From positions 1 to 43,219 of the forward strand of contig CACDCI010000005.1 in the NCBI GenBank assembly GCA_902551215.1: DNA of 43,219 nt. Direction: 5' to 3'. The notes below the pieces were generated by a model. That model searched no databases. It saw only the letters and a program-made list of their open reading frames with translations, and was not told the origin of the DNA. A program made the position numbers and the translations under genes. The stretch is from an uncultured Pelagibacteraceae bacterium. Lineage in GTDB: Bacteria > Pseudomonadota > Alphaproteobacteria > Pelagibacterales > Pelagibacteraceae. Below are positions 8,208 through 17,474 of this stretch, piece after piece; the first letter of the stretch is position 1, and each line of letters begins with the position of its first letter.

Positions 8208-8277
8208 TTTTAATTTCTAATGATATATAATAGTTATTATTTTTGATACAATCAATTATTTTAACATTAAAAAAATT

Positions 8278-8721
8278 TTATAAAACTTTAATTTCATCTC
8301 CCACTTTAATATTTGAAGAGGTTAAAATTGCGCATCTTAATCCACCCATTCTTAAAAATTCCTTAATTATGTTTTCTTGGTTTAAATTGTCTTGAAGAGA
8401 TTTACAAGGTCTACATAAATCAATCCCTTTTATTTCCGTTTTGCCAATTATTAATTTTTTGCCAACTAAATCATTTAATTTAATGTCTTTTGTGACAATA
8501 TTTCTTCTAAAATTTAGATAAGGAATTTTTAAATTAAATTTATCATTGTAATAATCAATGTTTTCACTTTCTATCAATGTTAATTGATTACGATCTGCAT
8601 TTTTTTCATTAAAATATCTATCCCCAATAATTCCTTTACCAGCAGAAACATTTATTTCATTAACTTCTTGAATCTCTTCACTTGATTTTTTTGCAATCCC
8701 AATTTTAATAACTTTAGACAT
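8278..8721 (-). CDS. MOSC domain-containing protein
   Basis: GKGIIGDRYF...NQLTLIESE...FRRNIVT...GIDLCRPCKSLQ. Confidence 0.75.
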   Translation of the reverse strand: MSKVIKIGIAKKSSEEIQEVNEINVSAGKGIIGDRYFNEKNADRNQLTLIESENIDYYNDKFNLKIPYLNFRRNIVTKDIKLNDLVGKKLIIGKTEIKGIDLCRPCKSLQDNLNQENIIKEFLRMGGLRCAILTSSNIKVGDEIKVL

Positions 8722-8800
8722 TTGAAATTTATTTATTGGTCTGAATATACCAATACAAAACGATTAATTGATTAAAAAATAATATTTAAAACTTATATTT

Positions 8801-8986
8801 TTACAAAGAGGCAATAATGCCAGTTATAACTATTACTGATGCAATTAAGCTAAAAAAAACTATATTTTCTTTTTTTTGCTTTTTTTCATCGTCTCTTACT
8901 CTAGACATCAAATCATTAATATCTACTCTATTAGTTCGCGTATTAATTTGATTAACCTTGCCGTAATTTACCTGATCCCCACTCAT
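8801..8986 (-). CDS. small hypothetical protein with one C-terminal transmembrane helix
   Basis: Hydrophobic tail IVFFSLIASVIVITGIIASL; in intergenic context. Confidence 0.5.
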   Translation of the reverse strand: MSGDQVNYGKVNQINTRTNRVDINDLMSRVRDDEKKQKKENIVFFSLIASVIVITGIIASL

Positions 8987-9098
8987 ATATTTTGTAATTT
9001 AACCATGCATTACAAAATTGAACAACATGAAAAAAGCCCATTGTGGGTTTTATCATATTTCATTGTGTCCATTTTAGGTTTGTTCTATATTGTTTTTT

Positions 9099-10088
9099 AT
9101 GAAGGCAAATCTTTCAAAAATTAAAGAAGCAACAGAAACTAAAGATATTAATTGGTGTTTAAAAAAAAATTACAATTCATTGTCAATAGATTGGCATCTA
9201 ATTTTAGAAAAATGGCTGTGCAACTCCTATTCTGTATTTAAAGATCATGAAAAGTATCTAATTCTTATATTGTTAGTAAAAAGAACTTTTGATTATTACA
9301 CTACAAACTTTGTCCAATTAAATTGGAATCAATTTTTTGCATTAAAAAAAATTGAAATTGTAAAATTTAGTATAATTGATATTTCAAAAGAATTACATCT
9401 TTCTAAAGAAACAACAAGAAGAAAGATAGAAGAGCTTGAAAAAATAAATATTATAAAAAAAACAAAAAATGGAATAATTGTTCAACCAGAATTTTATAAT
9501 AATACATTTATTAAAAAGCATGAAGATTTTAGGAAATCAATATGTATATTTATAAGTAAATTTTCTATGATATTAACTGAAGAAAAAATTATTAAAGAAA
9601 AAATAAAATCAGAGATGATAGAAAAAGTTACTTATCAAAATTTTTCTTATGTTTGGAAAGTATTTTTTGAAATGTTGATACCTATGATGGTAGATTTTAG
9701 ATATTCCTTTAAAGACTTAGAAACTTGGCATATATGGGAAACTTGCTTGGTAAATCGAAACTACGAAATTCAAAAATACTTAAAAATAAATAATTTAAAA
9801 GTTAACACTAACAAAGAATTTTTAAAAATTAATTCTAAAACTTTGAATACAGTTGGAATAAACGCGATGTCAATATCTAACATAACTGGAATACCAAGAG
9901 GAACTGTTTTTAGAAAATTACAAATTTTAGTAAAAAAAAATTTTTTGTATATTGATGAAAAAAAACTTTACAATCCGAATATAGAAATTGATCGAAAAAA
10001 TAATTTTTATAAACTAGACTCTGATAATGTTGTCAGACTTTCAGTTTTTATTAATAAACTATTAAACTTAGCAAATGTTTTTAAATAG
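9099..10088 (+). CDS. putative transcriptional regulator with two winged-helix-like segments
   Basis: [26 protein letters not shown] and [26 protein letters not shown] both read as HTH/wing segments. Confidence 0.6.
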   Translation: MKANLSKIKEATETKDINWCLKKNYNSLSIDWHLILEKWLCNSYSVFKDHEKYLILILLVKRTFDYYTTNFVQLNWNQFFALKKIEIVKFSIIDISKELHLSKETTRRKIEELEKINIIKKTKNGIIVQPEFYNNTFIKKHEDFRKSICIFISKFSMILTEEKIIKEKIKSEMIEKVTYQNFSYVWKVFFEMLIPMMVDFRYSFKDLETWHIWETCLVNRNYEIQKYLKINNLKVNTNKEFLKINSKTLNTVGINAMSISNITGIPRGTVFRKLQILVKKNFLYIDEKKLYNPNIEIDRKNNFYKLDSDNVVRLSVFINKLLNLANVFK

Positions 10089-12522
10089 AACGAATATTTT
10101 TATTATTTAAAGGCTTTAAAATTATTGAAGCGGCATATTTCTTTTTTTCTACTTCTATAAATAAATTTTCTTTTAGAATGTTTTCTTTTGAATATTCAGA
10201 ATTTATATATCCAAAAGCTAGAGTCTTATTAAAGTTAAAAGAAAAATTTCCAGAAGTAGTTCTACCGATAATTCTCTTGCCACTATATATTGGTTCATCA
10301 TGAAGTAATAATGGCTCTCCAGGCTTACTGTCATTTAAAGTTAGCATGACAAGTTTTTTATTATGTTTTTTATCTTTAATTTTCAGCAAAGATTTTTTAC
10401 CTATAAAATCAATATTTTTTTTATAACTAATTGCAAATTGTAAACCTGCTTGATATTGATTTTCTTCTGGCGACATATCGTGACCCCAGTGTAAATATCC
10501 AGTTTCCATTCTCATAGTATCCATAGCAAGCATACCACAGTTAGAAAGATTAAATTCTTTTCCTGCATTAATTGTTAAATTGTATATTTCTTTAGCCTCA
10601 TTCATTTTTATATAAAGTTCAAAACCTACTTCTCCTACATAAGATAATCTCTGTGCCCAAATATCTTTACCATTAATTGTAATTTTTTTTCCAGTAGCAA
10701 ATTTAAAATTTTCATTTGACAAATCATCTTCTGACAATTTAGACATTAAAATTCTACTTTTTGGACCAAACACTCCAAGACATGCTATTTCATCAGTTAC
10801 ATCTTTAAAATCAATTTCCTTAGACAAATATTTTAAAATGTGAAATTTATCATGTTCTCTATTTGCTGCAGAAGTAATTATTCTAAAATAATTTTTATCT
10901 AAACAAACAACAGTTAAATCTGTTTCTATACCTCCATCTTCGTTTAGCATTTGAGTGTAGGTAGTTTTTCCTATTTCGTCTTTTATATTTGCTGTACAAA
11001 TTTTTTGTAGTTCGTTATGAACATTTTTTCCTTTTAATTCATATTTTGAAAAAGCTGTCAGATCAAATAGTCCGACGTTTTTTCTTGCATTTTTTGTCTC
11101 AAATTCAACTGCTGGATACCAGTTTTGATAATTGTAACTATATTTAAATTCAGGCTTTTCATTATTTAAAGCAAACCACATTGGTCTTTCATATCCATTT
11201 GAAACTCCAAAACAAGCTCCTGCTTTTTTTAATTCTTCATGGTAAGGAAACAATTTTTGATTTCTAGATGTTTTGTGTTGTTTATATGGCCAATGCATTC
11301 CATATAAATCGCCTAATGTTTCTGTTATTCTTTCTTTAATAAAATTGATTTTCGAGTGAAATTTTTGAAATCTTTTTATGTCATATATGAATAAATCTTC
11401 ATTTATATGACCATTCATCATCCATTCTGCTGTTACTTTTCCTGCACCTCCGCCACTGCCAATTCCAATACTGTTAAAGCCACAACAAACAAAAAAGTTT
11501 TTAACTTCTGGAACTTCGCCTAATAAAGTATTTGTATCTGGAGTAAAAGATTCTGGTCCAGCAAAAAATTTTCTAATTCCAGCATTTTCTAATAAGGGCA
11601 CTCTTTTAAAGGATGCTTCTAAATATGGTTCAAAATGGTCAAAATTTTCAGGAAATTCTCCAAAAGAAAAATCATTAGGAACTTTATTGGTTTTGTTAAA
11701 TGCTGGTATTGATTTTCCTTCAAAAATCCCAACTAATAGTTTACCCGCATCTTCTTTTAAATATAAACTATTATTAAAGTCTCTTAGAACTGCCAAGTCT
11801 TTTGGTAAATCTTTTATTGGCTCTGTAATAATATAAAAATGTTCAGCAGGATATAAAGGAATGCTTACACCTAATTCTTCTCCTATTTGTCTTGACCACA
11901 TTCCGGTTGCTAAAACAATATATTCGCATTCAATTACTTGATTGTTAACTTTTACTCCTGCGATTCTTCCATTTTTAACTAAAATTTTTTCAACTGGGGT
12001 TTTTTCAAATATTTTAACACCTTCTTGCTTCGCTGCTTTTGCTAGCAAATTTGTTACCCCTATAGGATCGGCTTGACCATCACCTTTCATAAAAATACCT
12101 CCTAGAACATCGTTTTCATTAATTATCGGATATTTTTCTTTTACCTGTTTTGTATTTAAAACATCTACATGTACATCAAATAACTGGGCAGTAGTTGCTT
12201 GTCTTTGAAGTTCTTGCCATCGTCCTTTTGTGGTAGCAATGGATAATGCGCCGTTTAATTTCAATCCTGCAGAAAAATCAATTCTTTTTTCTAATTCTTT
12301 ATATAAATCAGTTGTATATTTTCTTATCTTGGTAATTGCTGCAGAAGGTCCTAACTGGCTTACTAATCCGGCTGCATGCCAAGTAGTTCCAGAAGTAAGC
12401 TGGTCTCTTTCAAGTAATATTGTATCCTTCCAACCAAATTTTGCTAAATGATAAGCTGTTGAGCATCCCGCTACACCGCCCCCAATTACAACTACTTTTG
12501 TGTTTTTAGGAATATCTTTCAT
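10081..12522 (-). CDS. FAD-dependent oxidoreductase with GcvT-like C-terminus (dimethylglycine/sarcosine dehydrogenase family)
   Basis: [50 protein letters not shown]-terminal GcvT-like region [12 protein letters not shown]...[28 protein letters not shown]. Confidence 0.88.
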   Translation of the reverse strand: MKDIPKNTKVVVIGGGVAGCSTAYHLAKFGWKDTILLERDQLTSGTTWHAAGLVSQLGPSAAITKIRKYTTDLYKELEKRIDFSAGLKLNGALSIATTKGRWQELQRQATTAQLFDVHVDVLNTKQVKEKYPIINENDVLGGIFMKGDGQADPIGVTNLLAKAAKQEGVKIFEKTPVEKILVKNGRIAGVKVNNQVIECEYIVLATGMWSRQIGEELGVSIPLYPAEHFYIITEPIKDLPKDLAVLRDFNNSLYLKEDAGKLLVGIFEGKSIPAFNKTNKVPNDFSFGEFPENFDHFEPYLEASFKRVPLLENAGIRKFFAGPESFTPDTNTLLGEVPEVKNFFVCCGFNSIGIGSGGGAGKVTAEWMMNGHINEDLFIYDIKRFQKFHSKINFIKERITETLGDLYGMHWPYKQHKTSRNQKLFPYHEELKKAGACFGVSNGYERPMWFALNNEKPEFKYSYNYQNWYPAVEFETKNARKNVGLFDLTAFSKYELKGKNVHNELQKICTANIKDEIGKTTYTQMLNEDGGIETDLTVVCLDKNYFRIITSAANREHDKFHILKYLSKEIDFKDVTDEIACLGVFGPKSRILMSKLSEDDLSNENFKFATGKKITINGKDIWAQRLSYVGEVGFELYIKMNEAKEIYNLTINAGKEFNLSNCGMLAMDTMRMETGYLHWGHDMSPEENQYQAGLQFAISYKKNIDFIGKKSLLKIKDKKHNKKLVMLTLNDSKPGEPLLLHDEPIYSGKRIIGRTTSGNFSFNFNKTLAFGYINSEYSKENILKENLFIEVEKKKYAASIILKPLNNKNIRSI

Positions 12523-12546
12523 AGATAATTAAAGAAAGTTTATTAA

Positions 12547-12987
12547 TTAAATCATTTGCAAACCCACTCCTGTTTTAGGATAGGTATAAAGATTGTAGTT
12601 AGCTGTTAATTCTTCACCTGCTTTGATATCTTTGACTGTTATCAAAAACATATATTTTGCATCGCTCTTCTCATCCAAGTTATAAAACATGTCATGTCTA
12701 TCATTTTTTCCATCTTTAAGCTGTTTTTTATTTACATTTGGATCCACAAGATCACCAAATTTTAGTTTTGGTAATACATCTGAGACCATCCTAATTATAT
12801 TTGGATCGTTAGAATGATTGTAAAAACCTCCTAAAGGAGTTCTAATATATTTATTTTCAAATTGTTCATCTCTTATGTGAGTTACGCCAATAAAAATATT
12901 TTTTTTAATATCTTCTTTAGCGTATAATCCTAATCCTTCTATGGGTGAATTTTTAATAGTTAATTCCTTTGGTAAAGGTCTATACAT
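12547..12987 (-). CDS. SET domain-containing protein (putative lysine methyltransferase)
   Basis: SPIEGLGLYAKEDIKKN, LGGFYNHSNDPNI, VKDIKAGEELTANYN. Confidence 0.8.
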   Translation of the reverse strand: MYRPLPKELTIKNSPIEGLGLYAKEDIKKNIFIGVTHIRDEQFENKYIRTPLGGFYNHSNDPNIIRMVSDVLPKLKFGDLVDPNVNKKQLKDGKNDRHDMFYNLDEKSDAKYMFLITVKDIKAGEELTANYNLYTYPKTGVGLQMI

Positions 12988-12988
12988 T

Positions 12989-14104
12989 TCAGTTTATCGC
13001 TTCTTTTGAAGAAATATATTTATGACCAAAAGCATCTGCAACTGCCTTATAGGTTACATTTCCTTGACAAACATTTAAACCTGCTAAAAAATTTTCATCA
13101 TCGTTTAAAGATTTTTTATAACCATCTTTTGCTAACTTTGTTAAAAAAGGAAGTGTTGCTTTATTTAAAGCAAGTGTAGAAGTTCTTGGAACTCCGCCAG
13201 GCATATTTGCCACGCAATAATGGACAACATCATCAACAATATACGTAGGATTTGCGTGAGTAGTTGGTTTGCTTGTTTCAACACAACCACCTTGGTCAAT
13301 TGCTACATCAACAATAACTGATCCACGTTTCATACTTTTTAACATATTTTTTGTAACGAGTTTTGGTGCTTCGGCTCCTGGTATTAAAACACCTCCAACT
13401 AATAAATCACATTCAGAAATTAATTTATTTAAATCAGTTTTTTCACTTAATTCAGGGATAATTTTATCACCAAACATTTTTGTTAATTGTTTTAATCTTT
13501 CTTCTGACTTGTCAATGATATGAACTTTTGCTCTCATACCCGTTGCAATTATCGCAGCATTTTCTCCAACAACACCACCGCCAAGTATAACAACATTTGC
13601 CGGGTCACCTCCAGGCGCACCCCCTAGCAATATACCTCTTCCTTTTTGATTTTTTTCTAAACAATGTGCTCCAGCTTGAACTGACATTCTACCTGCAACA
13701 GCGCTCATTGGAGCCAACAATGGCAATCTACCATTTTTGTCTGTAACAGTTTCATAGGCAATACAAATCGATTTTGAATTAATTAATCCTTGAGTTAATT
13801 CTTTTGCTGCTGCTAAATGTAAATAAGTAAAAATAATTTGATCTTCTCTTAGCATTTTTACTTCATTGGATAATGGTTCTTTTACTTTAACAATAATTTC
13901 TGAATCATTAAAAATATCTTCTGCTTTATCTATTATTTTAGCTCCAGCAGATTTGTATTGGTCGTTATCAAATCCTGCTTCAAATCCTCCATTGTTTTCA
14001 ACTAAAACATCATGCCCATCTAAAGTTAAAGATTTAACGCTATCAGGAGTTAAGCCTATTCTGTTTTCTTGGGGTTTAATTTCCTTAGGAACTCCAATTT
14101 TCAT
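12989..14104 (-). CDS. ald: alanine dehydrogenase
   Basis: MKIGVPKEIKPQENRIGLTPDSVKSL, VILGGGVVGENAAIIATGM, VDVAIDQGGCVETSKPTTHANPTY. Confidence 0.93.
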   Translation of the reverse strand: MKIGVPKEIKPQENRIGLTPDSVKSLTLDGHDVLVENNGGFEAGFDNDQYKSAGAKIIDKAEDIFNDSEIIVKVKEPLSNEVKMLREDQIIFTYLHLAAAKELTQGLINSKSICIAYETVTDKNGRLPLLAPMSAVAGRMSVQAGAHCLEKNQKGRGILLGGAPGGDPANVVILGGGVVGENAAIIATGMRAKVHIIDKSEERLKQLTKMFGDKIIPELSEKTDLNKLISECDLLVGGVLIPGAEAPKLVTKNMLKSMKRGSVIVDVAIDQGGCVETSKPTTHANPTYIVDDVVHYCVANMPGGVPRTSTLALNKATLPFLTKLAKDGYKKSLNDDENFLAGLNVCQGNVTYKAVADAFGHKYISSKEAIN

Positions 14105-14118
14105 ATTTTTTAAGAAAA

Positions 14119-15465
14119 CTAGTTTTTTTGATTTTTTTGATAATTTTGTATACCAGTTCTCACTTTATCAACAATTTCGTCGATATGTTTTTTCTCACAT
14201 ATAAATTGTGGTGCAATAATTAAACAATCACCTGTTGCTTTAAAATTAACTCCTGCTTCATAACAAGATTTAAACGTTTCAAAACCTGCTTTTCCAGGTT
14301 TAGTATTTAATTTCATATCTATTCCTGCCATTAAGCCTTGTCCTCTAATATTTGCTACGGGCTCTAGATCTTTAAGTGAAAATATACTTTTTTGAAAATA
14401 TGGAACTAGTTCTTTAACTCTATTAAATATATCCTCTTTTTCAAAAATATCTTGTACTGCTAAGGCTGCGGCTACTGAAACTGGTATTCCAGAATAAGTA
14501 TAACCATGAAACAACTCAACAGCTCCCATTGGCGATGCGTCCATAACCGCATCATACATTTCATCTTTACATGCAACTACACCCATTGGAACAACTCCAT
14601 TGGTAGTAGCTTTTGCCATTGTCATCATATCAGGAACAACACCAAATTCTTGTGAAGCAAATACTGAACCCATTCGTCCCCAACCACATATTACTTCATC
14701 AAAAATTAACAATATCCCATGTTTATCACATATTTCTCTAAGTTTTTCTAAATATCCTTTTGGCGGTACTAAGCAGCCTGTAGATCCTGCAACAGGTTCA
14801 ACAATGCAAGCTGCAATATTTTCTCCACCAAAATTTTCACATATTCTTTCTAAATCATTGGCAATCTCAGCTCCAGTCTCAGGTTGACCACTTACAAACT
14901 TATGTTCTGGTAAATGAGTGTGTCTCATATGAAGAACTCCAGGCATTAAAACGCTTGCAAAAGTCTTTACATTGTTAATCATTCCACCCACTGATGTAGC
15001 TCCAATATTCATTCCGTGGTAAGCTCTTTCTCTACCAACAAATCTAAATCTTTTGCTGTCACCTTTTGCTCTATGATATGCTATTGCAATTTTGATTGCA
15101 GTTTCCACTGCTGTCGATCCACAAATTGTGTAAAAAATTTTATTTAAATCACCTGGTGTATGTTTTGAAATTCTTGTTGCAAGTTCAAATGAACCACCAA
15201 AGCCTTGTTGAAATGGTTGTGCATAATCTAAAGTTTCTAATTGCTTAGTTACAGCTTCAGTAATCTCTCTTCGTCCATGACCCAAGGGATTACAAAACAA
15301 TCCTGAACTTCCATCTATTTGAGTTTTGCCGTGATGATTTTTTAAATAAACTCCCTTAGCTTCTGTAATTAATCTTGGATTTGCTTTAAAATCTTTATTG
15401 GATGTAAACGGCATCCAGTGTTCATTAAGTGAATTTGGTACTGATGTTCTTTTTTCAGAGCTCAT
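14119..15465 (-). CDS. tpa: class III aminotransferase, probable taurine-pyruvate aminotransferase
   Basis: PLP class III motifs (LLIFDEVICGWGRMG...MTMAKATTNGVVPMG); sits with ald and a taurine-type ABC transporter. Confidence 0.75.
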   Translation of the reverse strand: MSSEKRTSVPNSLNEHWMPFTSNKDFKANPRLITEAKGVYLKNHHGKTQIDGSSGLFCNPLGHGRREITEAVTKQLETLDYAQPFQQGFGGSFELATRISKHTPGDLNKIFYTICGSTAVETAIKIAIAYHRAKGDSKRFRFVGRERAYHGMNIGATSVGGMINNVKTFASVLMPGVLHMRHTHLPEHKFVSGQPETGAEIANDLERICENFGGENIAACIVEPVAGSTGCLVPPKGYLEKLREICDKHGILLIFDEVICGWGRMGSVFASQEFGVVPDMMTMAKATTNGVVPMGVVACKDEMYDAVMDASPMGAVELFHGYTYSGIPVSVAAALAVQDIFEKEDIFNRVKELVPYFQKSIFSLKDLEPVANIRGQGLMAGIDMKLNTKPGKAGFETFKSCYEAGVNFKATGDCLIIAPQFICEKKHIDEIVDKVRTGIQNYQKNQKN

Positions 15466-15618
15466 TATTTCCCTTGTTTAAAATAAAGTTTGTAGACTAA
15501 AAAAACCCAATAAAAAAGTAATATTTTGTCCATTCAATTAAAGGTTGCATGTATTTAGGTTACATAAGATTATTAAATCAGTCATTTACATCTGAGTAAA
15601 ATTCAAATTTAATGCCTT

Positions 15619-15638
15619 TTTAAATTAATTAATTTAAA
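15619..15638. repeat. 20-bp perfect palindrome upstream of the tauA-like gene (tttaaattaattaatttaaa)
   Basis: Direct reading; extends by wobble and CC/GG pairs into the aaagggg Shine-Dalgarno. Confidence 0.8.
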
Positions 15639-15647
15639 GGGGAATAA

Positions 15648-16589
15648 ATGAAAAAAATAATAAGTTTTATTCTAGGATGTGTTGTTGCTCTTAACTTAAG
15701 CATTTCAGTTGCTAATTCAGCTGCTAATGAAGTTAGAGTTGCATTCTTCTTAGAATGGCCAACTCCTAACCAAGAAGATAAAGTTAAAGGGTTGTACGAA
15801 AAAGCATTAGGAGTTCCAGTTAAATGGACAAACTTCACTAATGGTGGAGCAATGACTGATGCTATGTTAGCAGGAGATATTGATATCTCTTACTCACAAG
15901 GACTAGTACCATTTATTAATGCTGTAAAATCTAAAGCACCAATCAAACTTGTAGATATTGCTATGGAGTACGGTATGGGTGGAACAACTTGTGTTACATC
16001 TAACGCATCTGGAATTACAAAAGCTAACGCTTCTGAATTAGAAGGTAAAAAAGTTGCAGTTCCATTAGGAACTATGGCTGAGTATGTTTTTGATGAAAGT
16101 ATGAAAGTTGTTGGAGCTGATAGAAATAAAATGGACGTTATTCAAATGGATCCTGAAGAAGGTGCTGCTGCATTAGTTAGTGGTGATGTTGTAATGGCAT
16201 GTTTATTTGGTGGTAACTCTATCAAGGCTGCAACTGCAGTTGGATCTAGATTGCTTACAGTTCAAGAAGCTAGAGACGCAGGTATCTTGGGTATAGATAT
16301 TACTTCAGTAACTACAAAGTTTATGAAGGAAAACCCAGGAATGTTAAGAACTTTCATCGAAGTAACTCATGAAGCAAATGCTAGATATGCAGCAGGTAAA
16401 TCTGACTTAAATGTTATAGCTAAAGATGCTGAAATGAAGTTAGCAGATATGAAAGAAACTATTGGTGGATTTAAATTTCTAACTCCAGCAGAAACTAAAA
16501 AATCTATGGAGAGTGGTAATCTTAAGGCATTCTTAGATGGAATGGGAACACCAAAAGGAAATGTAGACACTAGTTTCTTACCTCTATAA
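15648..16589 (+). CDS. tauA: taurine-type ABC transporter substrate-binding protein
   Basis: Signal peptide MKKIISFILGCVVALNLSISVANSAA; VRVAFFLEWPTPNQ...GDIDISYSQGLVPFINAV; upstream of tauB/tauC-like genes. Confidence 0.75.
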   Translation: MKKIISFILGCVVALNLSISVANSAANEVRVAFFLEWPTPNQEDKVKGLYEKALGVPVKWTNFTNGGAMTDAMLAGDIDISYSQGLVPFINAVKSKAPIKLVDIAMEYGMGGTTCVTSNASGITKANASELEGKKVAVPLGTMAEYVFDESMKVVGADRNKMDVIQMDPEEGAAALVSGDVVMACLFGGNSIKAATAVGSRLLTVQEARDAGILGIDITSVTTKFMKENPGMLRTFIEVTHEANARYAAGKSDLNVIAKDAEMKLADMKETIGGFKFLTPAETKKSMESGNLKAFLDGMGTPKGNVDTSFLPL

Positions 16590-16612
16590 TTAAATAGAGA
16601 TAGAAAAATTTA

Positions 16613-16649
16613 ATAGGCGCCAATTTTTTGAATTGGTGCCTATTTTTTT
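16613..16649 (+). terminator. intra-operon Rho-independent terminator/attenuator between SBP and ATPase
   Basis: ataggcgccaatt-ttttg-aattggtgcctat (one G-U) followed by a T-run. Confidence 0.8.
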
Positions 16650-16676
16650 ATTAGAATTTTAATATAAAGTCATTTT

Positions 16677-17474
16677 ATGAGTGATTTAGTTTCTCAAAAT
16701 CTAAATATGATTTTTAAATCTCCAAAAGGAGAAACTGTTCATGCATTAAAAGATTTAAACTTCACAATTAAAAAAGGTGAACTTTTAACAGTATTGGGTC
16801 CTTCTGGCTGTGGAAAAACTACATTATTAAATATTGCAGCTGGTTTTATCAGGCCAACATCTGGAACTATAACTTTAGGTAATAATGAGATTAATGGACC
16901 AGGGGTTGATAGAGGTATGGTTTTTCAACAAGGGGCTCTATTCGAATGGTTAACAGTTTCTGAAAATGTAAACTTTGGGCTTAGAATGAAAAAAGAAGAT
17001 TCTGAAACTACGTCAAAAAAAGTTGAAGAGTGGTTAGAAATAGTTGGGTTAAAAGGATTTGGAAATACACCAACTTATCAATTGTCTGGTGGTATGCAGC
17101 AAAGAGTTGCTCTTGCAAGATGTTTAATAAATGACCCCGACTTAATTTTGATGGATGAGCCTCTAGGTGCACTTGATGCATTAACAAGAGAAAAGATGCA
17201 GTCTCTAGTTTTAAAAATTTGGAAGGAGACGGGAAAAACAATTATTTTAATTACTCACTCAGTAGAAGAAGCTTTGTTACTTGGTGAAAGACTATATGTT
17301 ATGGCACCAAGACCAGGCAGAATACATAAAGAATATAATCTTCCTTTTGCAGAAATGGGTTTAAAAGAAGATTTAAGAGAAATTAAAAAGAACAAAGAAT
17401 TTTCATCAAAAAGAGAAGAAATATTATCCATGATCTGGAATATGGAAGAAGAAATTATGGGGAAAGAAAATTAA
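16677..17474 (+). CDS. tauB: ABC transporter ATP-binding protein (nitrate/sulfonate/taurine type)
   Basis: GPSGCGKTTLLN Walker A, LSGGMQQRVALARCL signature, LILMDEPLGALD Walker B. Confidence 0.88.
   Translation: MSDLVSQNLNMIFKSPKGETVHALKDLNFTIKKGELLTVLGPSGCGKTTLLNIAAGFIRPTSGTITLGNNEINGPGVDRGMVFQQGALFEWLTVSENVNFGLRMKKEDSETTSKKVEEWLEIVGLKGFGNTPTYQLSGGMQQRVALARCLINDPDLILMDEPLGALDALTREKMQSLVLKIWKETGKTIILITHSVEEALLLGERLYVMAPRPGRIHKEYNLPFAEMGLKEDLREIKKNKEFSSKREEILSMIWNMEEEIMGKEN

Noticed and set aside
8876-9124. 82-aa + strand ORF
   Set aside because: Overlaps the small minus CDS and the start of the wHTH gene; contains the aaaagcccattgtgggtttt hairpin; likely chance.
12230-15838. Opposite-strand ORFs 12230-12451, 13269-13523, 13866-14204, 14600-14887, 15629-15838
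   Set aside because: Antisense to well-supported genes and without recognisable motifs; shadow ORFs.
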